Of a stretch of 64,000 nucleotides of DNA, positions 32,780-44,540 are shown in pieces (positions within the stretch are counted from its first letter, which is position 1; the number at the start of each line of letters is the position of its first letter). Below the pieces are notes generated by a model, which saw only the letters and a program-made list of their open reading frames with translations, was not told where the DNA came from and made no database searches. This stretch comes from Ancistrus triradiatus. Lineage: Eukaryota; Chordata; Actinopteri; Siluriformes; Loricariidae. The position numbers and the translations under genes were made by a program. The DNA is taken from NCBI GenBank assembly GCA_025084515.1, contig JAJAGP010003163.1, forward strand, positions 1 through 64,000, given 5' to 3'.

Positions 32780-32960
32780 TGGGACATGAACCATCATGGC
32801 TCAGTTTATAGAGCACTGGTTGACAATTCTGAGCCTCTCTGGTTCATATTCCATGCAAGAGATTTGTCAACAATCAGTTGGATTGTGCATCGGTTCCCCC
32901 AGGGTGTGAGACATACCCTGGATTAAGGGCAAGGCCATCCTGCTCCACCAAGCAGGGGTT
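32780..32960 (+). repeat. Possible tRNA-derived SINE head
   Basis: ATGGCTCAGTTTATAGAGCA resembles an A-box region and TCTGGTTCATATTCC a B-box about 40 bases later. No known SINE body follows, so the call is weak. Confidence 0.3.
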
Positions 32961-35185
32961 TCAGTTCATGTCTTTTTCTGAGTGTCTGACCAACCAAAAT
33001 AATTACTTTTAATTGTCATGTACATCTTGCATTGGCGACATATTATTTCCATCATTTTAACAGAAAACCAAAAACTACATATGCACAAGCATTTACATAG
33101 AGCCTGCTGCTGCTAACAGAGTAAAGGATCATCTTATTCTTGTAGTTGGGTTAGCATTTATTTGACAGGGGTTGACAGTGCATAGCATCTCATTACCATG
33201 TTAATGTAGTGTTTGAAGTAATTACCAATCAGTGTTGAATAGGCAACATTTCAAAGCATCCTTTGCTATAGCCTCTCCTTGACAAGGTGGAACACCTGGC
33301 TTGTTTCCCTTTTGTGATTAGCAGCTAAGTGACTATGAAAACCTTAATGTGAGGGTTAGCGTGACTCCTGTTTAATCAGACCCATAGACCCATTTTTTCA
33401 ACCTAGTCATTTGTTCCTGTCCCCAATTCCTTGTTGAAAAATGTGAGACGTGCCTAGGTTTATTCATCCATTTTTGCAGTTTTTATTATTTATTTTTAGA
33501 GAGAGAAAAAAGAAAGAGAAATCAGCTGTTACTGGAAAACACAGGTTCTCTAGTTGATGATTTAATTTAAGCTGACATACTTAAATTTGAAAGAAGAAGA
33601 TGAAGTTAGATTGTGTACTTTCTTTATGGTTACTTAGAATAATAGTACATGTAAGGTCTAACAGTGAAAAAAAAGACACTGAATGACACTAATAAATAGG
33701 CTTGGATTCTTAATTACACAGGGACAATTTAAGTGATATTTAAATGTTGCTTTACATTTACTAAGAAAAGGTTATTATTTTCAATAATTTTTTAAATAAT
33801 AAAAATACCATTGTAACACTGACCTAAATTTTTTGTATAAGTATATTTGTACAGATTTTATATTTGTATATTTCTGCATAAATATGACCTCAATGACATT
33901 GTAATTTAATATTTAAAATACATTAAAAAATATATACCCAAATAGCTATGAACTACAAATGTTTACAATGTATTACGTGAAATAAAGACTTTACATACAG
34001 GTACTCCCATATGGCCTGAATTTTTCAACATGGACTTCGATTGATAGATTTGGAATGCTGTTGAAACTTGAGTTGATGCAGATACATAAATACATCAATA
34101 AATAGATCAAAAGTACTGTTTTTGTCCAGGTGATGAGAGTACTCTCCTCTGCCATCAGTCCTGCTCTTAACTGTAGGCTCTGGCTAGCAGCATTATGTTG
34201 GATGGTAATGGTATTGTAGCTTCATACACAGTACATAGTTGCTATTAAACCTAATACCTTTAGGGGAAAACACATGTAATTGCTTCAAAACACACTGATT
34301 TGTGCAGTGAGAGGGAACCTTATTACATGCCATTTGTGCCTGAATGCTTCTTACATTGATAACCCCAATATGTCAGGACTAACTTTCTTTCTCCATACTG
34401 CTGTGTATCCTGTCATTTAATTTTGTGCATAACCATACTCAGAGGAAAGAAATTCTCTAAATGAGATCTTAAGTTTGTCTCATTTACTTCTCCTAGACAT
34501 AATTAAGACGTGTTTGAGATCAATGTGAGATTTAAGCTTATTTCTCCTGTTTCTTAAATTCGTCTTAAGTTTGTCTCATCTCAGATTTGTCTCATCATGC
34601 AAAACATAAGAAACATTTAAGATCTCATAATTGGCTTTTTTTGGTCTGTTCTAACAAGTTAAAGTTCATCTTATTGTTGACTCAAAACAAGAAATCCATA
34701 AGAAACAGCGAATTCCCAATTGTCTGAATATACCTTGATAAACTTATCTGTCATTACTGATACTCAAATCTATTTATTTTGAGAAAGTAATTCTAAATAA
34801 ACTCACAATTCAAATCTCCATATGTGTATGTTAAAGTACACAACTTTATTTTCTGCACAATTTACTTTTACTTACAGGTGTAGATATGGCAACAATAAAA
34901 GTATCCAAAAGAAAAACTAAAAAAAACTAAATACAATTTCAAACATTTGCTTCCATGTTCTATCAGAGCCAATTCTATTCTGTTGCTCTTCATGCTTGTG
35001 TTCTTAGTTATATTTCAAAACATTCAAGTATTAAATGTTAATCTGTCACTGTGTTCCCTGACAGTATGATGGACTTAAATTAAAATAGAATTAAAATTAT
35101 TCAGTGCGTGACTCACTCAAATTCATCACTCATTCTCTCGCATTGACTTATTCCACACAAGCAACTCCATTATACTGCATATATG
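32961..35185. other. AT-rich region without genes
   Basis: More than 2 kb of AT-rich DNA. Around 34.46-34.65 kb several GAGATCTTAAG/TTTGTCTCAT words recur in both orientations, which could be an old MITE; otherwise nothing is recognised. Confidence 0.5.
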
Positions 35186-35189
35186 AAAA

Positions 35190-35770
35190 TCTACAATCCA
35201 TCCAACAGTAAGCTCTGATCATGCCTCAATTACTTTTAATTTTAGTGACATACAAAAAGCTACAACCAGGCCAAGATGGTGATTTAATACATCACTCATC
35301 AAAGACAAAGAATTCAATATTCAAACATACAAATAATTAAATTAATTCAATAAAAAATCATTCATAGGACACACATTACTCAATACAAAATGTCAAAATG
35401 GGATTTAGTAATTTTCAAGTATATGTACACAGTGCGTAACCAACAACAAAACTGACGACTACTTTCACTCGTTCTGGACTTGCAGACTAGTCCACAAATT
35501 CTGGGGGAAAAGTAACTTCAAAATGATCTCTGGTCTGGGGGCAGCAACATTCCTATGTCACCCTCCGTATGTCTATTTAGGAAACCTCTCAGTGGTACAA
35601 TCACTAACGAAAGCACTATTCCATTACTTATATTGGTTAAGTATAGCAGCAACACACAACAACAAAAAACTACTAAATTGGAAAGATAAAAAAAAAATTA
35701 CCTAACACAATGGATCATCTCTATTAAGAGCACCCAGCCTCAGCTGCAAAAACCGAAACAAATTAGGCAC
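35190..35770 (+). pseudogene. L1-like LINE with internal deletion
   Basis: The plus frame at 35197 gives STIHPTVSSDHASITFNFSD and, after a stop, FNTSLIKDKEF: the SDH block that closes the APE endonuclease of L1-type ORF2. At 35455 it jumps to DYFHSFWTCRLVHKFWGKVT and PYVYLGNL...NKKLLNWKDKKKIT, the extreme C-terminal region of L1 proteins. The RT domain that should lie between (about 2 kb) is absent. Confidence 0.6.
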
Positions 35771-36239
35771 TTTAATCTAGTCTTAGTCAATAATGAGTGA
35801 ATTTGTAGTAGTGGCCCTATAATGTAATTTAAAAAGCAACTTGCACTCTCTCAAATGCAAATTTGTTAGCAAAATGTACATTATGATTTTTCTTTTTCTC
35901 TCACTGTCTCTGTATATTGTTTGTAGGTATAAATGTATGCATTGTATATTTAAAACTGTCACTCGGTATATTTAATAATTCAATGTATTAGACTGATTGC
36001 GAGTAGGAGTAGGATACACAGTATCAGTGTGCAGTGCTGTGAATTATTATTATTGCTTATTACCTTGCTTATTTGTCTTGCGTATAGCTTTGTCTGTCAC
36101 AATTATTTTGTCTATATGCTGTTATTTTTTGTAATTAAAAATAAAATTATTCTATATATAGTCCAAAACTGTGAAGAATAGTTCAAATATTAAAGTCCAC
36201 AACTGCAACCTTTAAACCTAAAGACAACACGGAGCGTCT

Positions 36240-36559
36240 GAGCGATGCCCTCTGTTCGGCTATTGGTCAGAACCAGCTCATTAGCATACTGTGGTAACAA
36301 ACATGGCGGATAACTGATGCGGCTTGTAAGGGAAAGCGGTAATGAAAATACTTCATATACTCGCCTAAACTGGATTGGTAAACATTCTTAAACATGTACA
36401 TAGTTTACGATAAAGGACTTAACTTTCGGTAAGTTCTTAGACGTTCGCGCGCGTTTTTGAACGCCAGGTCGCGTGAGCTTAGCTAACGGTCCGGTGCTGA
36501 GTCACAGAGTGAGTTACTGCTGCCAGAGGTCTACATTCTCCTCACGGAATCGTAGTTTG
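36240..36559 (+). promoter_or_regulatory. Candidate host promoter and untranslated first exon
   Basis: In an AT-rich region this stretch is distinctly CpG-bearing (TTCGCGCGCGTTTTTGAACG, CCAGGTCGCGTGAG). It contains two inverted CCAAT boxes (ATTGG at 36262 and 36374), AACATGGCGGATAAC (YY1-like), and ends at TTTG|GTAAGTATTTT, a strong splice-donor match with GT at 36560. No repeat family was recognised inside. No ATG ORF of note is present, so it would be a 5' UTR exon. This is inference from signals only. Confidence 0.4.
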
Positions 36560-36561
36560 GT

Positions 36562-37179
36562 AAGTATTTTGAATTATTATTGTTATTTTAACATTTTAAT
36601 TCGTTGTTGTGATAATAAAAACTTTATTGTAAGTTTTCAGACCGAATGCTATGCTAGTTTCTGTTGGTAGCATAATGTTAGTCAGAGTTTGCTTTGCCCA
36701 TAACTTGGATTGTAGAGCAGAGCTCCAAAAGAGACACGATAAGTCGCTAATGTACGTTACATTTACATATATATTTTTAACCTGTACTGAAGGTTAGCAC
36801 CTGATGCCCCCTTTTGTCTTTTTATATTATTTTGCATGGTAAGGTTAGCATGCCGCATTCGGGGACCTACTGTAGCTATCTGCAGCCTTTCAGGTAATAT
36901 TACTAGCTAGTCTATCATGACCAAAAAACACCGTGATAAATTAACTGTATTTTTTTTTTCAATTAAGTCTATAGGAATAAAGTGTGGAATGAGCTTGAAG
37001 TTTTTCTGCACTTTCACTGCAATGCTTCTTTTGTCCCTGTTTGAAGGATTTGCACAAAACACATTTTCATGAATTTGTGTTTTTGTGTTTTCTGTTGAGA
37101 ATGGACTTGATACATACAATAAACATCAATTCCCATATTAATGATTAATATGACCTTTATTGGATGTTTGCACCATAGT
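36562..37179. other. Unannotated, possible intron
   Basis: Non-coding AT-rich DNA between the candidate first exon and a Tc1 element; poly-T at about 36950. Confidence 0.45.
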
Positions 37180-38324
37180 CTGTACTGTGCTATGGTTTTT
37201 TACACAGGTGTGGAAAAATGCTGCAGAGTAATAATGCTTTCAAACATGGAAGTGTTAGTACTTCATTTTTGTCAGTTAACAACATGCAAAGTGAATGAAC
37301 AAAAGAGAAATCTAAATCAAATCAGTATTTGGTGTAACCACCCTTTTGTCTTCAGTTCTTCTAAGTATACTCGCACACAGTTTCTGAAGGAACTTGGCAA
37401 GGAGGTTGTTCCAGACATCCTGGAGAACTAACCACAGATCTTCTGTGGATGTAGGCTTGCTCAGATCCTTCGGTCTCTTCGAGTAATCCCAGACAGACTT
37501 AATGATGTTGAGATCAGAGCTCCGATGTGTCCATATCCTCACTTCCAGGACTCCTTGTTCTTCTTTACACTGAAGATAGTTCTTGGTGATATTGGCTGTT
37601 GTAGCCACAATTCTTTTTCATGAAGACCACTTCTGACCAGACTTCTCAGAACAGTCAATGAGTGTGTCAGTGCCCCACTGGTTTCTGCCACTTTCTTTGC
37701 TTATGGCACTGCTGGACATCTTCCAGTTTTTAAGGAAAGTTAAGCATGAGGTGCCTGACCAATGCATCTACGGTCCTCAGCATTGCCCATTTTCTTTGCA
37801 CTTTTCAAATGAGCTTTAACCTCCAGTCTACTTTGAAATCCTTGTCTGGGAGAGACCTTACTGATGCAAGTATACCTACCTTGTGTCTTGTTACTGTGCT
37901 CAGACTTGCCATGGTTGTATGTCCTGTGACACAAAAACTGTTTTCCCACAACCTTACTTTTTGTAGCAGAGTTTGGCTGTTCCTCACCCAGTTTTATGCC
38001 TCCTACACATCTCTGCTTCTTTTTCATTTAATGGCTGTGTTGCAAATGATAATTTTTATCACCGGTTTGGTATAATTGTTAATCATACACCTGACTATAA
38101 ATCCTACAAAATCCCAGACTGTGTGAGAGTACCAAGAAGAATTGATGTTGTTTTGAAGGCATAGGGTGGTCACACCGAGTATTGGTTTTGATTCAGATTT
38201 CTCTTGTTCATTCACTTCGCATTTTAATTGACACAAATGAACTATTACTACTTCTATTGTAAAAAACCGTTCTCACTTTGTAGCATTTTATTTCACACCT
38301 GCCTAATACTTTAGCATAGTACTG
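37180..38324 (-). mobile_element. Tc1-like family D element
   Basis: Ends are imperfect inverse copies: CTGTACTGTGCTATGG at 37180 and TTAGCATAGTACTG ending 38324 (TA follows). Both ends also share, inverted, AGTGAATGAACAAAAGAGAA near 37291 and TCTCTTGTTCATTCACTTCG near 38200. The left part carries a minus-strand transposase C-terminus; the right inner part encodes VPRRIDVVLKA on the plus strand, which is the same C-terminal block inverted. The element is thus rearranged, about 1.15 kb. Confidence 0.75.
37312..37608 (-). pseudogene. Family D transposase C-terminus with lost catalytic residue
   Basis: Minus frame of 98 codons: NYLQCKEEQGVLEVRIWTH, RSSDLNIIKSVWDYSKRPKD, STEDLWLVLQDVWNNLLAKF and LQKLCASILRR. 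The SPDLNIIESVWDY block of this family has Lys where the catalytic Glu of the DDE triad belongs (IIKSVW). The N-terminal DNA-binding part is not readable. Confidence 0.7.
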
Positions 38325-38497
38325 TACATCAGTTGTTTTTTATTTCAAAAAAATTCTAAAATGCAAAGTTATTACAAATAGATATACATTATTTTGGTCT
38401 GAATGTTTTTATTTCTAGAAGTGAGTCGAAGGCTTTGTGATATTTCCAGACTAAATGAGTATAAATATTAAATCACATCCGTTTTTTTTCTGTGTAG

Positions 38498-38665
38498 ATT
38501 GTTTTTGTGATTTTCCACACTTGTCGGGATGGAACGCGTTGAGGTGGGGAATTTTAAAAAAGGCCTTCATTAACAAAAGTCGTCATCACGCCAGAATGAC
38601 CGTCGAGACACAGGTGAACAGGACACCTTGCCAGCCTCCTTTCCAAAATGATGACATGACTCCAG
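38498..38665 (+). CDS. Candidate host exon with start codon
   Basis: A pyrimidine-rich acceptor (GTTTTTTTTCTGTGTAG, AG at 38496-38497) precedes 168 bases that end at CTCCAG|GTTAGC, a donor. Within it ATG at 38596 (CGCCAGAATGACC, fair Kozak) opens MTVETQVNRTPCQPPFQNDD followed by MTP, with one base left over (phase 1). I do not recognise the protein. It could be exon 2 of a gene starting at 36.2 kb, or chance. A family B Tc1 follows within 130 bases. Confidence 0.3.
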
Positions 38666-38791
38666 GTTAGCTTTGGCTGTTTGAACACAGCTGTACTGGG
38701 ACTCTGAATCTGAGACCTGAACTGAACACACACACCAGACATTTGTTTGTTTTTAAGGGGAAATGTAAAAAAAAAAAAGTTTGAATAATTA

Positions 38792-40210
38792 CAATGGTGC
38801 TTGAAAGTTTGTGAAATCTTTAGAATTGTCTATATTTCTGCATAAATATGACCTAAAACATCATCAGATGTTCACACAAGTCCTAAAAGTAGATAAAGAG
38901 AACCCAGTTTAAACGAGACAAAAATATTATACTTGGTCATTTATTTATTGAGGAAAAATGATCCAATATTACATATTAGTGAGTGGCAAAGTATGTGAGT
39001 TTTTGCTTTCAGCAACTTTCAGAACAACTTCAAACTCTGGGATGTTGGTGGGTTTACTCACATTACCTGCTCACTTCAGGTCCTTCCCCAAACATTTTCC
39101 ATTGGATTAAAGGTCGGGACCATTCTTTGATAGAACGACTTGTGTGCTTAGGGTCGTTGTCTTGCCTACATGACCCACCTTCTCTTGAGATTCAGTTCAT
39201 GGACAGATGTCCTGACATTTTCCTTTAGAATTCTCTGATATAATTCAGAATTCATTGCTCCATCAATGATGGCAAGCCGTCCTGCCCAGATGCAGAAAAA
39301 ACAGGCCCAAACCATGATCTACCTCCACCATGTTTCACAGATGGGGATAAGGTTTCTATGCTGAGAATGCAGTGTTCTCCTTTTCTCCAAACAACACTTT
39401 TCTTTTAAACCAAAAAAGTTATATTTTTTGTCTCATCTGTCCATAAAATATTCTTCCAATAGCCTTCTGGCTCGTCCACGTGATCTTTAGCACACTGCAG
39501 ACGAGCAGCAATGTTCTTTTTGGAGAACAGTGGCTTTCTCCTTGCAGCCCTGCCATGCACACCATTGTTGTTTCAGTGTTCTTCTGATGGTGGACTCATG
39601 AACATTAACATTAGCCAAATGTGAGAGAGGCCTTCAGTTGCTTAGAAGTTTCTTTTGGGGTCTTTTGTGACCTCGCCAACTATTACACACCTTGCTCTTT
39701 GAGTAGTGATTTTTGTTGGGTCGCCTCCTGGGGAAGGAAACAATAGTCTTGAATTTCCTCCATTTGTACGCAATCTGTCTGATTGTGGATTGGTGGAGTC
39801 CAAACGTTTTAGAGATGGTTTTGTAATCTTTTCCAGCCTGATGAGCATCAACAGCTCTTTTTCTGAGGTCCTCATAAATCTCCTTTGTTCGTTGCCATGA
39901 TACACTTCCACAAACATGTGTTGTGAAGAGCAGACTTTGATAGATCCCTGTTCTTTAAATAAAACAGGGTGCCCACTCGCACCTGATTGTCATCCCATTG
40001 GACTGAAAACAAACCTGCCCTCTAATTTCACCTTCCAATTAACTGCTAATCCTAGAGGTTCACATACTTTTGCAACTCACTAATATGTAATATTGGATCC
40101 TTTTCCTCAATAAATAAATGACCAAGTATAATATTTTTGTCTCAGTTGTTTAACTGGGTTCTCTTTATATACTTTTAGGACTTGTGTGAAAATCTGATGA
40201 TGTTTTAGAT
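38792..40210 (-). mobile_element. Tc1-like family B element, right terminus trimmed
   Basis: Begins CAATGGTGCTTGAAAGTTTG after TA. The inverse long terminal repeat reappears at 40050-40200 (ACTAATATGTAATATTGGAT, ACTGGGTTCTCTTTATATAC), but its last 60 bases are missing. The transposase lies on the minus strand. Confidence 0.85.
39000..39905 (-). pseudogene. Family B transposase, dead
   Basis: Starting near 39899 (complement of GTTGCCATGA) the minus strand reads, with shifts, GDLRTSEKELLMLIR-like HTH residues, ITKPSLKRLDSTNPQSDRLR and FPSPGGDPTKITT. Downstream, around 39430-39350, lies the complement of an MDETKNITFF-like catalytic block. Several frameshifts are present. Homologous plus-strand copy: 43.93-44.54 kb. 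Confidence 0.7.
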
Positions 40211-41483
40211 GTGTTGATGATGTGTGACACACACACGTGCTGCCTGATGTATGATGTCTGACACATTGTGTTTTATGGTAGTTTGGTGTTAAAGTTTTGA
40301 CTTAAACTGTATTTTAATGGCAGAGAGGGAACATGCAGGGAGTTATTCGGCACAATAGTCGACAATGAGAACGTATTCCAAATTCTCCACTGTTTTACCA
40401 TCAGTAACATTACGTATTTAAAAACTCAGACACGTGTTGGTTCATTGATGGTTTTGGATAATAAATAAAATAGTTATCAGCAGTGACTACAACACAAATA
40501 AAAACATTTTATCCAAATATCACCAGTGATCCGACACGTGTTATCGGAGTTTTTAATATATAATGGTTATTTAAGGGAAAAATGTAATCTAAATGAAAAA
40601 AAGTTTTAATTAAATTATTTATATATTCCTCCTCCATGAGCAGAATAAAATGATTACGATACATTTAGACTTTACTTTTTGTGAGGGAGCTTTTAGAGGA
40701 GGGCGTCTAGTTCCTATCAACACCACAATTTTGACTCTAACTTTCTATAGAATTCAGGATTTTATACCAAACCCCTGTGACTGACCATTTAAATCATCTC
40801 AGCCATTTCATTATGAACTGAAAATTCAGTGGTGTTCCACTCTAAGAACTGTTCTCTTAGTGTTCACATTGTTATGCAGTGTTTCTATTTACTATGTGTA
40901 CTTCATTTAGTTAGTACTATTTACTACGGTGGTAAATATTGTTTTGTACATTATGTAACATTGCTTTTTATGTGTGTATGCATTTGTTGTGTTTACACTG
41001 TTGTATAACTGCTGTTATAATGTGTACAATTCAGTTGCACTATTTTTTTTTATACAATAAAAGCTCTGAACCAACTGCATCTGTATGTCTTAGGAGTTTC
41101 TCCAGGTGTTAGTAATGCAGCTTTCAAGTAGACATGGATAAGAAATATCACTTTCTCAATGTTTCTTGCGTTCATATTGATGTGACGATGGTCATTGATC
41201 AGATTCAGATTGACCATGGGATGCAATTATGTGCATAATGTTCTTCTGTCTTGGTTTCTGTTATATCTCTGTTCTTTGAAATGTTTTTGGTAAACACTTG
41301 GCAATCAAACACATAAATAGGCTATTTTACACACCATTATCTTAAAGACATTTTTATGAATGTGGTGAATATATTTTAGTGTAGAAGACTTCCTCCAGTT
41401 TCTCTCACTGACTGAGCCAGCTTATGCCTATAGAGCTTTGTATGCTCTTTAGAATTTTCTGTATTTCTGCATAAATATGAACT
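40211..41483. other. Unannotated DNA with a polyadenylation-like signal
   Basis: AT-rich, no gene recognised. ACAATAAAAGCTCTGAACC at about 41055 contains AATAAA and could be the 3' end of an old retroposon or transcript. Confidence 0.45.
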
Positions 41484-41998
41484 GTTACGGTTCGCCATAA
41501 TTAAAAGCGGGTGAACTGTGAAAGGTAAAAAAGAAGGGGTTTTAGGACCCAATCGCAGTTAGCTCCAGATGGAAGGGATAAACCAAAATAAAAGACAAAG
41601 TGTATGTGTAGGAGGGAGACGCACACTAAAATGAAGCTGCTCCTTTAACAGCAGCAGCAGCTGGGGACTGAACCCTGTTCACTGACAATCAGAGTCAAGT
41701 GCTTTACCAGTGCACCACTCTATGGCATAGGATAAGCCTGAGAAAAGAAGGTATACAAACGGCAGAGAAAAGCACCGCACAGAGTGGACTCAAACAAAGG
41801 AAATGAATAAAAAGTAATGAATTAAAGAAGGGGACAACAGAAATACCAAAATGAACGTGCTAAGGGCAGGTGCGGGGAAGAAACATAAGAAAAAAGAAAA
41901 TGCACTTAAATACAGAGCGAACGCTCTCTCTCTCTCTGGCTGCGCATGCGGAGAGCGGCAGCTCAGAAACGGAGAGAGCTATATAGCAGAGCGTGCTA
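41484..41998 (-). mobile_element. LTR fragment, TGTTACG family (reverse)
   Basis: TGTTACGGTTCGCCATAATT, then GACCCAATCGCAGTTAGCTC, is the reverse of the LTR end at 58.83-58.92 kb (GAGCTAACTGCATTTGGGTC ... AACCGTAACA). A GCGCATGCGGAGAGCGGC box near 41943 corresponds to 17.71 kb. It is interrupted at TA 41999 by a Tc1. Confidence 0.6.
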
Positions 41999-42000
41999 TA

Positions 42001-43400
42001 CAGTGGGGCAAAAAGGTATTTAGTGCAAGTTCTCCTACTTAGAAAGATGACAGAGGTCTGTAATTTTCATCATAGGTACACTTCAACTATGAGAGACAAA
42101 TTGAGAAAAAAAAATCCAGGATTTTTAAATAATTTCATTGTAAATCATGGTGGAAAATAAGTATTTGGTCACCCACAAACAAGCAAGATTTCTGGCTCTC
42201 ACAGACTTGTAATTCTTCTTTAAGAAGCTCTTCTGTCCTCCACTCATTATCTATATTGATGGAACCTGTTTGACCTCGTTATCTGTATAAAAGACACCTG
42301 TCCACAGCCTCAAACAGTCAGACTCCAAACTCAACCATGGCCAAGAACAAAGAGCTGCCGAAAGACACCAGGAAGAAAATTGTAGACCTGCAGCAGGCTG
42401 GGAAGAGTGAATCTACAATAGGTAAGCAGGTTGGTGTGAATAAATCAACTGTGGGAGCAATTGTAAGAAAATGGAAGACATACAAGACCATTGATAACCT
42501 CCCTTGATCTGGGGCCCCGCGCAAGATCTCATCCTGTGGGGTCAAAATGATCATGAGAACAGTGAACAAAAATCCCAGAACTATATGGAGGGACCTGATG
42601 AATTACCTGCAGAGAGCTGGGACCAAAGTAACAAAGGCTACCATCAGTAACAAACTACGCTGAGAGGGACTCAGATCCTGCAGTGTCCCTCTGCTTAAGC
42701 CAGTACATGTCCAGGCCCGTCTGAAGTTTGGTCAGATGAACCAAAATAGAAGTTTTTGGTAAAAAAAAAACTGTTTGGAGGAAGAAGAATGCTAAGTTGC
42801 ATCCCAAAAACACCATACCTACTGTGAAGCATGGGGGTGGAAACTATTTTTCTGCAAAGGGGACAGGACGACTGATCTGTGTTAAGGGAAGAATGAACGG
42901 GGCCATGTATCGTGAGATTTTAAGCCAAAACCTCCTTCCATCAGGGAGAGCATTGAAGATGGAACATGGCTGGGTTTTCCAGCATGAAAATGATCCCAAA
43001 GGGATCCCGAAGGAGTGGCTCTGTAAAAGGATTTCAAGGTCCTGGAGTGGCCTAGCCAGTCTCCAGACCTCAACCCCATAGAAAATTTGTGGAGGGAGTT
43101 GAAAGTCCATGTTGCCCAGAGACAGCCCCAAAACATCACTGCTCTAGAGGAGATCTGCATGGAGGAATGGGCCAAAATACCAGCTACAGTGTGTGCCAAC
43201 CTGGTGTAGACTTACAGGATAATTTACAGTTAAATTCTTTAAAAATCCTACAATCTGATTTCCTGGATTTTTTTTTTCTTTCTCATTTTGTCTCTCATAG
43301 TTGAAGTGTACCTATGATGAAAATTACAGACCTCTCTCATCTTTCCACGCAGGAGAACTTGCACAATCAGTGGCTGACTAAATAATTTTTTGCTCTACTG
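42001..43400 (+). mobile_element. Tc1-like family A, near-complete element
   Basis: Starts CAGTGGGGCAAAAAGG after TA (41999-42000) and ends TTTTTTGCTCTACTG followed by TA (43401-43402), so the target duplication is intact. Terminal repeats of about 200 bases enclose the plus-strand transposase. The left repeat lacks the GCCACTGATTG block seen in other copies. Confidence 0.92.
42337..43209 (+). pseudogene. Family A transposase, dead
   Basis: ATG at 42337: MAKNKELPKDTRKKIVDLQQ, HTH with GKQVGVNKSTVGAIVRKWK. A stop follows at TGATCTGGGG (42507), another after SNKLR near 42661. About 90 bases are deleted before WSDEPK (near 42732), in the spacer ahead of the first catalytic Asp. HGWVFQHENDPKGIPKEW shows Glu where the second catalytic Asp (QHDND) is expected. 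LQTSTPIENLW-like and EEWAKIPATVCANLV close the frame (TAG 43207). It is clearly inactive. Confidence 0.85.
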
Positions 43401-43402
43401 TA

Positions 43403-43920
43403 TGTGCTTTGACGATTCCTACTATCCCCAAAGCTGATTCACGGTACTCCGTATAGATGGACGTGCATGTGTGAGACGATTTGTGGTACGCTGTACATAC
43501 AGGGCATGAGATGGATGCGCAAAAGTGAGGAACAGGGCTGAACACAATGTGGTGTTCCTTGGGCAATGGAAACTTCAGCGGGATGTCTACCACTCAGTTA
43601 GGCTGATAAGCCCAGTGGGGAAGTGGTAGTGGTGAGTTCAAATGCGGGGAGCTCACACAGCTACAGCTTTCAAGCTGGAAGTCGTGGTGGGACTATAACC
43701 GGGTACACAAGAGCGAAGGCGAGGTCTGTCACTACACTATTTCCTACGCCCTGTCATTCACCTCCAGATTTCCTGAACCGTACAATGACTGAGTCCCTTA
43801 GCGGCCCCAGTCTACCATTTAGCCCTAACACCACTCGAAACCGGGGGATACAGCACACAAGAGACGGGTGAGGTCTCCAGCAATGATCACCATGATATGG
43901 AGATGGACGAGCCATATCTA
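43403..43920. other. Unrecognised sequence
   Basis: Mixed composition with moderately high GC. Words such as ATGCGGGGAGCTC recur at 44789 (AATGCGGGGAGCTCGAG), so 43.4-43.9 and 44.55-45.0 kb may be parts of one unknown repeat that a Tc1 interrupted. Confidence 0.4.
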
Positions 43921-43924
43921 TGCA

Positions 43925-44540
43925 ACGTATTGTTTGCTAAGTTTAAAAAACCATTTCTAAAGAGTTTGGACTCCACCAATCCACAGTCAGGCAGATTTTG
44001 TACAAATGGAAGAAATTCACGACCATTGTTACCCTCCCCATGAGTGGCCGACCAACAAAGATCACTCCAACAGCAAAGCATGTAATAGTTGGAAAGGTCA
44101 AAAAGGACCCCAGAGAAACTCCTAAGCAACTGAAGGCCTCTCTCACATTGGCTAATGTTAATGTTCAGAGTCCACCATCAGAGGAACACTGAACAACAAT
44201 GGTGTGCATGGCAGGGTTGCAAGGAGAAAGCCACTGCTCTTCAAAAAGAACATTGCTGCTCGTCTGCAGTTTGCTAAAGATCACATGGACAAGCGAAAAA
44301 GCTATTGGAAGAATGTTTTGTGGACGGATGAGACCAAAATAGAACTTTTTGGTTTTAAAAAAAAGTTATGTTTGATGGAACAATGAATTCTGAATTATAT
44401 CGGAAAATTCTAAAGAGAAATGTCAGGACATCTGTCCATGAACTGAATCTCAAGAGAAGGTGGGTTTTATGCAGCAAGACAACAACCCTAAGCACACAAG
44501 ACATTCTACCAAAGAATGGTTAAAGAAGAATAAAGGACTC
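43925..44540 (+). pseudogene. Family B Tc1 transposase fragment
   Basis: In broken plus frames: KSLDSTNPQSGRFCTNGRN, then WPTNKDHSNSKAC-like basic region, MAGLQGESHCSSKRTLLL, followed by ARLQFAKDHMDKRKSYWKNV and LWTDETKIELFGFKKK (first catalytic Asp), later QQDNNPKHTRHSTKEWLK (second Asp). A 100-base gap lies after FGFKKK. No terminal repeats are attached. Confidence 0.75.
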
